Of a stretch of DNA of 64,000 nucleotides, positions 16,592 through 25,323 are shown piece after piece. The notes below the pieces were generated by a model. It was not told the origin of the DNA and did no database searches. It worked only from the letters and a program-made list of their open reading frames with translations. A program made the translations under genes and the position numbers. The stretch is taken from positions 1 to 64,000 of the forward strand of contig NZ_CANMZV010000023.1 in assembly GCF_947502415.1 (NCBI RefSeq). Direction: 5' to 3'. The stretch's first letter is position 1, and the number at the start of each line of letters is the position of its first letter. Origin of the DNA: an uncultured Photobacterium sp. (GTDB lineage: Bacteria > Pseudomonadota > Gammaproteobacteria > Enterobacterales > Vibrionaceae).

Positions 16592-17110
16592 TTAATCCTC
16601 ACCTAAGTTTTTCACCAGACGGATATACCGGTGCGAATTGGTGCCGTCGTCAAACTCCAATCCATCGCTGAAATTGATCATGCGGCCTTCGGTGCCGGTA
16701 TTGACCTGACCGTCGTAACTCGATGTCCAGAACCAACCATTCGGGGTGGAGGGGAAGGCATCAAGGCGGATAGCCGGTTGGGCACAGCTGCGTTCGACCA
16801 GAGCGTCCAGCTCCATGATACTGGGAAGACGGTAGTTGCTGTTGTTGTCGTTGTTATACGATCTGACGGCAGTTAGTGCACCGGGCCAGTCGGCAAATTC
16901 TAGCGGCGACCCTTGGCAGTCATTGTCGGTGTAGGTCTGACCGAGAGAGCACGCTTGCCATACCAATCCGTTGACCGCATCGATTACAGTGCCGTCACTG
17001 TTAACGGCATACTGATTGTCGTGCGTTGAGCTGACCATTTGCTCATTGCAAACTTGGGCACCAGCTGAAAACGACAATGCAGCCAGCAGAATAAATCCTG
17101 ATTTTCTCAT
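16592..17110 (-). CDS. Exported Lcl/DUF1566-domain protein
   Basis: 172 residues with signal peptide (MRKSGFILLAALSFSAGA). The body is one Lcl C-terminal (DUF1566) domain, shown by IDAVNGLVWQACSLGQ, YRLPSIMELDALV, NGWFWTSSYDG and YIRLVKN. Six cysteines suggest disulphides. It starts two bases after the stop of the larger lipoprotein at 17113-19035, which carries the same domain at its C-terminus, so the two may be a functional pair. Role in mating or adhesion is inferred only. Confidence 0.75.
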   Translation of the reverse strand: MRKSGFILLAALSFSAGAQVCNEQMVSSTHDNQYAVNSDGTVIDAVNGLVWQACSLGQTYTDNDCQGSPLEFADWPGALTAVRSYNNDNNSNYRLPSIMELDALVERSCAQPAIRLDAFPSTPNGWFWTSSYDGQVNTGTEGRMINFSDGLEFDDGTNSHRYIRLVKNLGED

Positions 17111-17112
17111 AA

Positions 17113-19035
17113 TTACTCCCCTGCCCTGGCACGGATCGCGTTAGGGCTGTTTTTGTTACATAGCTTGACTTCCCCGGTTCCTCCGTTGAGGCAGAAGGTG
17201 GCACCGGACGAAGTGGGTGACGGGGTTGCCGAGAGGTAGTTGGCTGTCGAGTCAGTGCGATCAAAAAAGGCCGGAGCGCCAATGTTCCGCCCACCCTGCT
17301 GGTAGATATGGATTGAACGCAGGTCGCCAATGTCGGGCAGCGACCAGTTACGGTAGCCGCAATAGCTGATAGCGTTCAGGTAGTCGGTGTAGGTCTCGGT
17401 CGCACATTCCCGGGCCTGGTTGTTGTACGGGTAGGTGCCGCCTGGCAGGCTGTCATGATCATGCGGGAAGGCGCAGTTGCTATCGATTGGTAACCTGGAA
17501 TAGAGGCTCTCCCCCAGGGTGCCGTTGTTCCCGCCGTTGGTGTAGCTGTCGCGGTTGTACCAGTAATAGCGATAATTGGCGGCGTTGAAGTTCTGGTGCG
17601 AGTCCGTATACGGGTATGCTTCGGTGGCGGTGTTCAGGAAGTAGCTATTGAGATGCGTGCGCAAGTTGGTGCCGGTTAGGCTGCTGTCTGGCAACGTGGC
17701 ACCCCCCTCCCCTTTTCGCTCCCAGGCGATGCCGGTGATATTGTCGCGGATACACTGCCAATCATTGCTGCCGGCGCTCAGCGCGTTGCCGGCACTGTCC
17801 AGTTTGGTATAGGAACGACCGGCATGGCCATCACTGTTGCTCGGAGTAGTGACATCTCGCCCGGTCTCGCCATCCTGGCCCAGCAGGTTAGGATGGGGGG
17901 TGGTATCAAATGTTCCGCCGGTATGGGAGAAATCGGTGATCCCGGAGTCATTGAGTGACAGGGTGCCGGGGATTATCAAACTGGCCTGGCGGTGTTTGCC
18001 CCATGTCCCGACCGATACGGTATCTAAGCTGAAGGTTACTGACTCGCCCCCCTCTGGGATATTGTCGTCGGTTACGGTGACCGTAAATGTTGCCTCGGCC
18101 TCGCCGGCCGGGATCACTACCTCGTTGTCGGCCGAGACGCTGAAGTCGCTGTAGTTGGCAATCCCTTCAGAAGACAGGCCGATACTGATGTCGGTGCTCG
18201 ACGGAATAGAAGTGGTGACGGTAAGAACCTGGCTGGCGCCTTCCTGGACCACAAATGATGATGCTTCCGGGAACCCGATTTCCGGTTCGTCGTCGCTGTT
18301 CTCGATGGTCACATCAGTGCTGGGCAGGGTTGTAGCGTCAAGGTTGACCACGTCGGTGAGCGACAGGGTAAAGCTCTCATCGGTTTCAAACAGGCCGTCC
18401 TGGCTAATTACAAGTGAAATATACAGGTCACTGTCGCCTGCCTTGAAATTAATCGTTTCGCTCTCGGTAGAGACGTCACTGTCGGTGGTGCCTGTATGGC
18501 TGATGGCCACGGTGACCGAGCCGTCAAACGGGGCCTGCCCGTCGAACCGCACCCTTACTTTGGGCTCGCTGGCACTTTCCTTGACGGTTACCCGGCTTTC
18601 CATTGTCGGCACCGGAAGGGCGTGCTGCTCTTCGATGGTGACTGTCATGGTCGTGTTGTCTAGGGTGATATTCTGTCCGCTCCCAATGGTGACCACGATA
18701 GTTTCATCTTCCTCGACGAGCTGGTCGCCCATCACCACAATAGGAATACTGGCACTGCGGTCCCCGGCCTTGAAGGTGACCACGTCAGAAGCCAATTTGA
18801 CATCCTCACTGGTGGCGGTCTCGGCCGAAATGCTGTAGCTGAACTGTCCGTCACTGACTGCTGCCTTGGTGAATTTTACGGGGATATCGATGGTCGTAGT
18901 CTCTGCAGGTTCGTCTATGCTTACCCGGGTCTCGAAACGGAGTTCAGGGGGAGTGGTGTCGCCGGCGTCACTTTCACCGCCCCCGCACCCGGCAAGGAGA
19001 ACGGAGAGGAGGCTGGCGAGAAGGGTTTTGTTCAT
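17113..19035 (-). CDS. Calx-beta / Lcl-domain lipoprotein
   Basis: 640 residues. Lipoprotein signal with lipobox LLAGC (Cys17), so outer-membrane or inner-membrane anchored. Three to four Calx-beta repeats span about 30-350 (acidic ends such as DQLVEEDETIVV, DGLFETDESFTL, DDNIPEGGESVTF). An Lcl/DUF1566 domain fills about 410-640 (GIAWERKGEGG, YRNWSLPDIGDLRSI, NYLSATPSPTSSG). Repeats of this type bind calcium and act in adhesion in other proteins. It sits in the tra operon downstream of traC and the cold-shock-domain gene, where mating-pair genes are often found. Confidence 0.78.
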   Translation of the reverse strand: MNKTLLASLLSVLLAGCGGGESDAGDTTPPELRFETRVSIDEPAETTTIDIPVKFTKAAVSDGQFSYSISAETATSEDVKLASDVVTFKAGDRSASIPIVVMGDQLVEEDETIVVTIGSGQNITLDNTTMTVTIEEQHALPVPTMESRVTVKESASEPKVRVRFDGQAPFDGSVTVAISHTGTTDSDVSTESETINFKAGDSDLYISLVISQDGLFETDESFTLSLTDVVNLDATTLPSTDVTIENSDDEPEIGFPEASSFVVQEGASQVLTVTTSIPSSTDISIGLSSEGIANYSDFSVSADNEVVIPAGEAEATFTVTVTDDNIPEGGESVTFSLDTVSVGTWGKHRQASLIIPGTLSLNDSGITDFSHTGGTFDTTPHPNLLGQDGETGRDVTTPSNSDGHAGRSYTKLDSAGNALSAGSNDWQCIRDNITGIAWERKGEGGATLPDSSLTGTNLRTHLNSYFLNTATEAYPYTDSHQNFNAANYRYYWYNRDSYTNGGNNGTLGESLYSRLPIDSNCAFPHDHDSLPGGTYPYNNQARECATETYTDYLNAISYCGYRNWSLPDIGDLRSIHIYQQGGRNIGAPAFFDRTDSTANYLSATPSPTSSGATFCLNGGTGEVKLCNKNSPNAIRARAGE

Positions 19036-19050
19036 AGTCTGCAGTCCTTA

Positions 19051-19428
19051 TTATTCGATAGGTGTGGATTCATCGGTATGGGCCAGCTGTTCGGTGAACG
19101 CCATGACTTCGTTGGACCAGACACCCAGATCACAACTGACATGGTCCAGGGCATACGAAGTGACGGCACCGGCATAGGGATGGGCGATGGCGTTGAGTGT
19201 CAGAACCATGCTGCCAGCCTCGCTGCTGGCCAAGGCATGTAGCGCCTTGTTAGCGGGAAGTCGGCAGGTTTGGCTGAACTGCACCTGTAAGCGGGTGGCG
19301 ACAGCTCCGCAAGTAGGGCAAAGGCGTTCAATCTCCTTCATTACCGGATCACCTTGTGACGGCGTGACGGCATGGCTGGTGGCGCTGAGACTGGCCAGTG
19401 TTAGTGCTAAGAGCATGGTCTTTAACAT
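19051..19428 (-). CDS. Small periplasmic protein of the tra operon
   Basis: 125 residues with signal peptide (MLKTMLLALTLASLSATSHA). Four cysteines (CPTC, SQTC, VSC) in a short helical protein suggest disulphide bonding, which fits the operon's own DsbC. Its start overlaps the end of the cold-shock-domain gene. Family not recognised. Confidence 0.6.
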   Translation of the reverse strand: MLKTMLLALTLASLSATSHAVTPSQGDPVMKEIERLCPTCGAVATRLQVQFSQTCRLPANKALHALASSEAGSMVLTLNAIAHPYAGAVTSYALDHVSCDLGVWSNEVMAFTEQLAHTDESTPIE

Positions 19429-19664
19429 GGCTTTTCTTCCTTTACGAATCGGTTTACTGACCGGGCCTGGGGCCCTTTGTTTGTCGTGACCAGCTCAAAA
19501 CGCACCAACTCGCCCTGGTTCAGAACTTTAAAACCGGCCGCGTTGATGTCGTTGTAATGGACAAAAATATCTAAGCTGTTGGCGATCGACTCGGTGGCGA
19601 GATTGAATTCATTTACAAAGCCGATGCCTTTGTTACGGTCGAACCATTTGACGATACCGATCAT
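19422..19664 (-). CDS. Cold-shock-domain protein coupled to traC
   Basis: 80 residues forming one cold-shock domain. GIVKWFDRNKGIGFV holds the RNP-1-like motif and DIFVHYNDI the RNP-2-like motif; a 10-residue insertion (LATESIANSL) separates the two, longer than in CspA. The ATG overlaps the traC stop (ATGA), so translation is coupled to a conjugation ATPase. It may bind nucleic acid during transfer or adjust tra mRNA; both are guesses. Confidence 0.8.
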   Translation of the reverse strand: MIGIVKWFDRNKGIGFVNEFNLATESIANSLDIFVHYNDINAAGFKVLNQGELVRFELVTTNKGPQARSVNRFVKEEKPC

Positions 19665-22321
19665 GCGGCGGCCTCCTCTTCTTCGTCTTCGTTGTCCAGG
19701 TCATTCATATCAGTGGCGAAGTCGTTGGGGCGGCGTTGTTCCAGTACTTTGTCGATGGCATCATCGAGGCTGTACCCCTGCGAGGTGTAGTGCTTGAGAT
19801 CGGCTTTATCACGGGGGTCAGTAGAGTAGAGCAACAGCATCGATGCCGGGGCATAGAAACGGACAATTTCTGCAACGTCGTCACCAGCCTGAAAATAGAT
19901 TTCCGAATACAGGTTTTTTCGGGTACGAATGGATTTGAGCAGCTCGAAGTCTTGATCCGGTAAATCCAGCAACCGGTCTTTCTTGACCTGTTCAATGGTG
20001 TCTTTTTTCTGGTACAGATAACATCGGTAGACGCAGTTGGCGACAATGGACTTGCCGACTTGGGAGCCGTAAACATCAGACAACATCTGCGTGATGATCC
20101 AGGCTGATGCATTTACCTTACGGAATCGGCGGAAAGCGGCTTCCAGGAACGTGGCCACCGGGTTTTTCTGGCCTTTCACATCGTCACTGCCAGACAGGAA
20201 CGACCAGCACTCATCGACGATGAATACCTTGCGTCGCTGTTCGGAAACATCTTTGTCCCCATCCTGCAGGAAGAAATGACGGTAGCAGATATTGATGATC
20301 TGCATTAGCGCGATGAGCTGGTTCTCCGGCTGGGACTTCAGTTCTTCGAGTTCACAGACAATAAACGGGTTGTCGAGCGACGGCGGGGCTTTCTTGGTGG
20401 TAAACAGGTGCCCGTGCATGCCATCTTCGGTATAAGGCTTCAGGGCGTAGCCGACATCTTTCAGGCGCTTGTCTTCATGTTTCATACACATCTGCTGGAA
20501 GATGGTTACGCTCGACTCGGTGCCGTGTTCATTCCACATCTCTTGCAGCACATCGGCCATCATTCGTGAGGTCACCACTTCCAGGTTACCGCTCGGATCA
20601 GCCATGATTTTGAGCATTTCCAGGATCATGCCCGATTGCGGGTCTTCAGACGAGTTGAAGTCCACGACCGACGGGAAAGGATTGAGCGAAAAGTCCATGT
20701 CCTTGCCAAAGGAGATAAACTCGCCGCCCAGCGCCTGGCACAGGTTGAAATAGCTGCGGCCGACGTCGATGATGAAAGCCATACCGCCATCACGCTTGGC
20801 ACTGATGATGTCACTGGCCAGCGCAATCGCATCGGCTTTTTCCTTCTCGGTAAGAGACAGTTCATTCCAGATGGCCGGTGAGGGGATCAAGCCACTGCCG
20901 AGCACGCAGGTAACAATGTACTGCACCAGTACCGATTTACCTGAGCCGGACTCAGCGACCACCAGCCCATTCATCGACCCATCGGTTTCAAACGGGTTAA
21001 ACCCGAACATGCCGAGGTTGCGGGTGACGAACGGGATCACCGGTTTGTGCGGGGCATTGCCTTGCGAGCTGGAAAATACCGGAGCCAAAAATGCTGCAAC
21101 ATCCGATGGAATTGTGTTGTAGCGATGCAGCGCCTTCATGGCCTCTTTTTCGGGACCGAACGGCAACGAGTGCAAGAAAAGTGGGGCGGTAAGGTACTTG
21201 TCACGTTCGAGCTCGAATCCTGCATTGGAAGCGGCAATTTGTTTGAACTTGGATACTTGCTTGTCGAGGTCGTTATCGTCATCGCCAAACACCATGAACT
21301 GCAGGTAGGCATTGACCAGGCGTGAGCGTTTCTGCTCTAGCTTCTCGAACGTCGTGTTGTAGTCCTTGCGCTGCCACGCTACCCGGTCAATCCAGTTGAC
21401 GAATTTATTGCCTGACATGGCTGACATATAGGTACGCTTAGCCTTGATTTGGGCACGGGATGTTCTGTTGTCGGGAAAGTGGATATTGAGAACAATCATG
21501 AAATTGCCCCAGACCGTCTGTTGACCGAAACGCCAGTCATTGAAGACGTTGAGCATGTCGCCAAAACCAATTACCTTGGGGTAGATTTTGGGTGTGAGGA
21601 GGGCAATTTTTTGTTCATCAACGGCAATGCTCTCCTCGCTGAAATCTATCCCCCCACCAATTTCCTGTACTTGCTCGCGTGCCAGCATCGCGGCGTTATA
21701 ACTTTCTCTGCCCTTGCGCCATGTCGATGATTGTTTGCGGTTAAGCATTTTTTCCACGACTTTTTTCCACTCCCACTCATCGAGCGAGGTAGTAAACAGT
21801 CCGACACTGTCTAGCGCTTCGGTCAGGTCGTCTCTCAGGTTGCAGTAACTTTTGAATTCATCTTTCGTCGGCTTGCCCTGATTGCCTTTGATCGGGATCT
21901 TCACGCAGAGGAAGCACTCAAAGTTTCGCGGCCGGCAATCGGTGCCACCCAGGCCGTATTGTGAGCCTTCGACGAAGTGGCGGATCAAGCCTTTTGAAAT
22001 CGCGGTCAGGCGTTCATTGGCCATCCCAAACTGGCGGTCACCATGGAGCATCGCAAAATTCTGGTTGAAGGTGGTCAGGTCGTCATTGGCCCAGAACAGT
22101 ACTTGGATAAAGGCATTCTCCGGCCACTCCTGTTTAAAGATGGCTTCGAGCTGCGATTGCATGTTTTCGGTCGTGCCACCCACGGTCTGAAGCCGGTACA
22201 TGTTACCGATGTAGCTGTTGTCGAGTTCGAAATACTGGCCGCGGCGGTTAAACCCGATCACCGGCATCAACTTGCCGATGTTGTGGTGTTGGTACTGTTT
22301 AAAAAATCTGGCTAATCCCAT
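19661..22321 (-). CDS. traC: TraC, VirB4-like conjugation ATPase
   Basis: 886 residues, the usual size of F-type TraC. Walker A is ESGSGKS (about 457-463) and Walker B is VFIVDECWSF (about 699-708), with a Gln-rich ATPase signature further on (SAWIITQML). TraC powers assembly of the type IV secretion channel and pilus at the inner membrane. The gene follows traV by eight bases and overlaps the cold-shock-domain gene downstream. Confidence 0.95.
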   Translation of the reverse strand: MGLARFFKQYQHHNIGKLMPVIGFNRRGQYFELDNSYIGNMYRLQTVGGTTENMQSQLEAIFKQEWPENAFIQVLFWANDDLTTFNQNFAMLHGDRQFGMANERLTAISKGLIRHFVEGSQYGLGGTDCRPRNFECFLCVKIPIKGNQGKPTKDEFKSYCNLRDDLTEALDSVGLFTTSLDEWEWKKVVEKMLNRKQSSTWRKGRESYNAAMLAREQVQEIGGGIDFSEESIAVDEQKIALLTPKIYPKVIGFGDMLNVFNDWRFGQQTVWGNFMIVLNIHFPDNRTSRAQIKAKRTYMSAMSGNKFVNWIDRVAWQRKDYNTTFEKLEQKRSRLVNAYLQFMVFGDDDNDLDKQVSKFKQIAASNAGFELERDKYLTAPLFLHSLPFGPEKEAMKALHRYNTIPSDVAAFLAPVFSSSQGNAPHKPVIPFVTRNLGMFGFNPFETDGSMNGLVVAESGSGKSVLVQYIVTCVLGSGLIPSPAIWNELSLTEKEKADAIALASDIISAKRDGGMAFIIDVGRSYFNLCQALGGEFISFGKDMDFSLNPFPSVVDFNSSEDPQSGMILEMLKIMADPSGNLEVVTSRMMADVLQEMWNEHGTESSVTIFQQMCMKHEDKRLKDVGYALKPYTEDGMHGHLFTTKKAPPSLDNPFIVCELEELKSQPENQLIALMQIINICYRHFFLQDGDKDVSEQRRKVFIVDECWSFLSGSDDVKGQKNPVATFLEAAFRRFRKVNASAWIITQMLSDVYGSQVGKSIVANCVYRCYLYQKKDTIEQVKKDRLLDLPDQDFELLKSIRTRKNLYSEIYFQAGDDVAEIVRFYAPASMLLLYSTDPRDKADLKHYTSQGYSLDDAIDKVLEQRRPNDFATDMNDLDNEDEEEEAAA

Positions 22322-22329
22322 GGTGCCTC

Positions 22330-23058
22330 CTATTTGCCATAGAAGGGAGATCCACCCTTCCCACTGCCGTTAAGCTGGTTGATTAGCTCAACGGCGTTTG
22401 CCCGGCCTTGGGTTTGTAGCTGGTTGTTGGTCGGCGCCGGACTTGCAGCACTTCCGTCTCGGTTATTGACACCAATTTCGCCGCTGTCATCAGGGTTGTA
22501 GTCCTGCTGGATAGACTCGCGCCGAAGCTTGAGGGAGGTGAACTGGGCATTGTCGATATGGGCATTGCGATCGATTACCCAGGTACGTGATTTGGCTTCG
22601 ATGTAGGCATAGCCCGGGACCTTCAGGGTATCGGCATCCGTTGCATAGGGTCGGGCCAGGACGCGGACGATGGATGCTGGTTTGCGCATGGCCAGGGGCT
22701 CCGGTGGAGGCAACAGCTGCTGGTGGTAGGCTGATTCTTCAGTCCACTGAGGCACCGGTTCGCCCTGATAGCCAGTTTCCGATACTGCCGAAGGTTCCCC
22801 CTGGTTATTACTGGCCAACGAGACCTGCTCACCGTCGTTGTTGATGGTCACGACCCGACCGTCACCGGTTGCGGCGGCATACTCTTCGGCATTGTTGTAG
22901 GTGTTGGTTAGCTCGTACACTTCACGGCTTGAGGCACAGATAACCCCGGATTGGGCACCGGGGCAGGTGGCCTGCTCCTCGCCGACGACGGTGGCACAGC
23001 CTGATAAGCTGGCCATGGTACTGACCGCGAGCAGGCTAAGTAATGTCTTACCCTTCAT
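22330..23058 (-). CDS. traV: TraV, outer-membrane lipoprotein
   Basis: 242 residues with lipobox LSGC (Cys21). The TraV signature follows at once: a cysteine pair in TCPGAQSGVICAS, then SREVYELTN. The C-terminal half is low-complexity. TraV anchors the TraK-TraB core complex at the outer membrane (VirB7-like role). Overlaps the dsbC end by 11 bases. Confidence 0.88.
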   Translation of the reverse strand: MKGKTLLSLLAVSTMASLSGCATVVGEEQATCPGAQSGVICASSREVYELTNTYNNAEEYAAATGDGRVVTINNDGEQVSLASNNQGEPSAVSETGYQGEPVPQWTEESAYHQQLLPPPEPLAMRKPASIVRVLARPYATDADTLKVPGYAYIEAKSRTWVIDRNAHIDNAQFTSLKLRRESIQQDYNPDDSGEIGVNNRDGSAASPAPTNNQLQTQGRANAVELINQLNGSGKGGSPFYGK

Positions 23059-23797
23059 TTTTTCTGCTTCCTTTGATAAAGATTTCCAGTGCGGTGTCGG
23101 AGCTGGGGAGCCCCATCATCCTGGCACCGTCGTTATTGATGAGGGCAGGTACGCCCATGCGGTCATTAATTAACATCTGAAGTGCTGCGATGTTGAGATT
23201 GATAGCTTTGGCGGCCGCCTGGCAGTTATCCCGGCTGGTGGGCGGGAAGCGGTGCTTGCTCCACTGTCCGGCCATCACTGCCTGCAGGGCTTTACCTGGG
23301 TCTGCGGCACAGTTGGCAAGGATGGTTTCACGGAATTCTCCTTCAGAGAGGATAGGGGCGACGACGACTTTAAACCGTTTGTCCCGGTGCTTGGTAACAA
23401 GGGTATCGATAAGTGTTTTGCAGCTGGCACACGATGGTGAGGCGAACAGAGTCCCACCGTATTGGCTCGCCATCGGGTTAAGTTCATAACCTGTCAGGTC
23501 GGTTTCTGGCTCGATACCGATTTCGTGCATCGTGGTCTGGTCTGCCCGTTTGAGTTCGGCGACAGAATTGATATTGGCTGCCTTGAGGGTTGAGAACAGG
23601 GTGGCATTTCGGATCACGAACTTGCCATCGCCAGTCGCCAGCATAAAGGTGCCATCTTCCAACTCAAGCATGATGAGCTTGTCGATATTCAGCTCATACC
23701 TGTCGGATACCTTGGGCATGTTGGAGAGCGGCGAGGGGGGATTGGCCATTACCGCTATTGGAAACATTAAACCGAATAACACTGACTTAAAACGCAT
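23048..23797 (-). CDS. dsbC: DsbC-like disulphide isomerase of the tra operon
   Basis: 249 residues from ATG 23797, set by AAGGAGG six bases upstream; the frame opens seven codons earlier. Signal peptide MRFKSVLFGLMFPIAVMA. Thioredoxin-like C-terminal domain with active site SCASCKTL (CxxC). Periplasmic folding helper for cysteine-containing Tra proteins. Transfer operons of the SXT/IncA-C type also encode such a protein. Confidence 0.85.
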   Translation of the reverse strand: MRFKSVLFGLMFPIAVMANPPSPLSNMPKVSDRYELNIDKLIMLELEDGTFMLATGDGKFVIRNATLFSTLKAANINSVAELKRADQTTMHEIGIEPETDLTGYELNPMASQYGGTLFASPSCASCKTLIDTLVTKHRDKRFKVVVAPILSEGEFRETILANCAADPGKALQAVMAGQWSKHRFPPTSRDNCQAAAKAINLNIAALQMLINDRMGVPALINNDGARMMGLPSSDTALEIFIKGSRKNEG

Positions 23798-24103
23798 ATC
23801 GCCTCCTTGATAGTCCACAGTGTGGATGTTTCAAGGCGATCCAAACCCCATTAAGCAGGCGTTTTTGGTGAGTTAATAAGGAATTTGCTGTTTGGGTATT
23901 ATTCGAATACGACAGCGCATGGCTGATTAATAGAGGGAGAGTCGGTGTCGAACATTCGTCAGGCTTGTGTATTCCTGATTAAAACATTTTAGCCAGAAAC
24001 GCATCAAGAGGGCGTTTCTTGAAAGAAGAGTAGGGACGAGGCTATTTTCTGATGTCAATAAGAGTATGATACCAAGTAATACCAGCACCAAACTGTTAAC
24101 CGA

Positions 24104-24676
24104 ATGAACCACTCCCAGCTATTACTTGATGTTAGCACTAATGCTTTACTACACCTCGAATTTAAAAAACTGGATAAACCCCTGACCTTAGCTGAAAGGA
24201 ATAACCACCTTGTTAAGTACCTTAAACGTGTAGCCAAAGCTAATCGATATAGGCCTGTTAAGAAGTCGGCCAGGCATTGGATATCGCTTGGACGCCAGTC
24301 AGACGCCGACCTGGAATCCATACTTGATACGGAGCTTGCTCACCTGCAGCAGACCTGCTCAACCGACTTGTTCCGTTTTGTCGGACTCATTGGGGAAATA
24401 GAATCGAAGCTGAGAACCAAAGCCCAATATTCGCGGGCCCACGATATCGACCTGTCTGCTCGATATGGCAAGGTATTGGTTTGTGTGGTTGATGAGGATT
24501 TAAAGTCGAGCTTTGATGATGATGGTTTGATGATCAAATCCACCCAGATACTTTTCATCGGAAGCTCTGAACACAAAGAGGTGTTTTCAGCAGTTATAGA
24601 TCGAGCTACTCATTTTCAATCTGTTGTTGCATACGAAGACGACAATCACCTGAGGGTTGAGTTGTTCCGGTTGTAA
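24104..24676 (+). CDS. Unknown protein set against the tra operon
   Basis: 190 residues, soluble, without signal or membrane segment. It lies on the plus strand between dsbC and the trbI-like gene, which both read minus, so it is a later insertion or its own unit. A helical N-terminal half with many Lys/Arg is followed by a beta-rich half (YGKVLVCVVDEDLKSSF, TQILFIGSSEHKEVFSAVI). Family not recognised. Transcription through the tra operon would run antisense to it. Confidence 0.55.
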   Translation: MNHSQLLLDVSTNALLHLEFKKLDKPLTLAERNNHLVKYLKRVAKANRYRPVKKSARHWISLGRQSDADLESILDTELAHLQQTCSTDLFRFVGLIGEIESKLRTKAQYSRAHDIDLSARYGKVLVCVVDEDLKSSFDDDGLMIKSTQILFIGSSEHKEVFSAVIDRATHFQSVVAYEDDNHLRVELFRL

Positions 24677-24712
24677 CTTGATTGATTAATTGTATCCCTT
24701 TTATCTTTTGAA

Positions 24713-24743
24713 CAGAGCCCGCTCAATGCTGAGCAGGCTCTGA
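24713..24743. terminator. Stem-loop between convergent genes
   Basis: Stem CAGAGCC/GGCTCTG with an inner GCTCA/TGAGC stem and four-base loop. No long T run on either side, so termination strength is uncertain. It lies between the stops of the plus-strand gene and the trbI-like gene. Confidence 0.5.
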
Positions 24744-24747
24744 CAGG

Positions 24748-25314
24748 TTATTGATGAGCGGTTTTAGTGCCAGCATTGTATTGAGTGAGGCTGTTGATAT
24801 TGATTTTTGGCGGCGTGTATTCTGCCGGGATCTTGCCGTGTACGGTGCTGCTGTCTAATACCAGATAGCCCTGCTGGTTGAGCATGGCGATAACAGTCTC
24901 GTTGTACCTGATCACGTCCTTGTCGCTGCCACCCTGTGAGCGGACATGCATGACATTCTCTTCCAGCGAAATGACGGCCAGTTTGACCTCGTTGCTGGTG
25001 TCCTGCTTCGGTACAAAGAAGTAGTGATAAACCGTGATGGCAAAAACAACTATCAGGATCATCAGGCCATAGTTGAACACTGCCTCAAACCACCCGCTTT
25101 GAGTTTTGCGCGGGCTGGGGGACTGTTTCCCGAACATCTGGCGGTCACGTTTGCTATCTGATTCGGCCTGGATTTGGTTGCAGATTTCTTTAGTCGGGTT
25201 ATTGTCGGGCTGCGACGATAGTGGACTGCCGTTACCATGCTCGGCCGTCGGCTCAGCGTTAATGGCTTCAGAGTTTATGGCTGAGTCTGATGTTGCTTTG
25301 CCTTGCTCGCTCAT
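24748..25314 (-). CDS. TrbI-like inner-membrane protein
   Basis: 188 residues. A charged cytoplasmic N-terminus of about 75 residues is followed by one transmembrane helix (GLMILIVVFAITVYHYFFV) and a periplasmic part. The part ending QQGYLVLDSSTVHGKIPAEYT resembles the conserved end of F-type TrbI (xILVxxAVVxGxxDIT). Position directly after traB fits an accessory channel protein. In F, TrbI affects pilus retraction. The long N-terminal tail is unusual. Assignment by layout and weak similarity. Confidence 0.5.
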   Translation of the reverse strand: MSEQGKATSDSAINSEAINAEPTAEHGNGSPLSSQPDNNPTKEICNQIQAESDSKRDRQMFGKQSPSPRKTQSGWFEAVFNYGLMILIVVFAITVYHYFFVPKQDTSNEVKLAVISLEENVMHVRSQGGSDKDVIRYNETVIAMLNQQGYLVLDSSTVHGKIPAEYTPPKININSLTQYNAGTKTAHQ

Positions 25315-25323
25315 AATTTACCT

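Noticed and set aside
18155..18838. A long plus-strand open frame (227 codons) antisense to the Calx-beta lipoprotein gene
   Set aside because: Low-complexity Ser/Thr/Val-rich translation, no ribosome-binding site, and the opposite strand has a clear lipoprotein with known domains.
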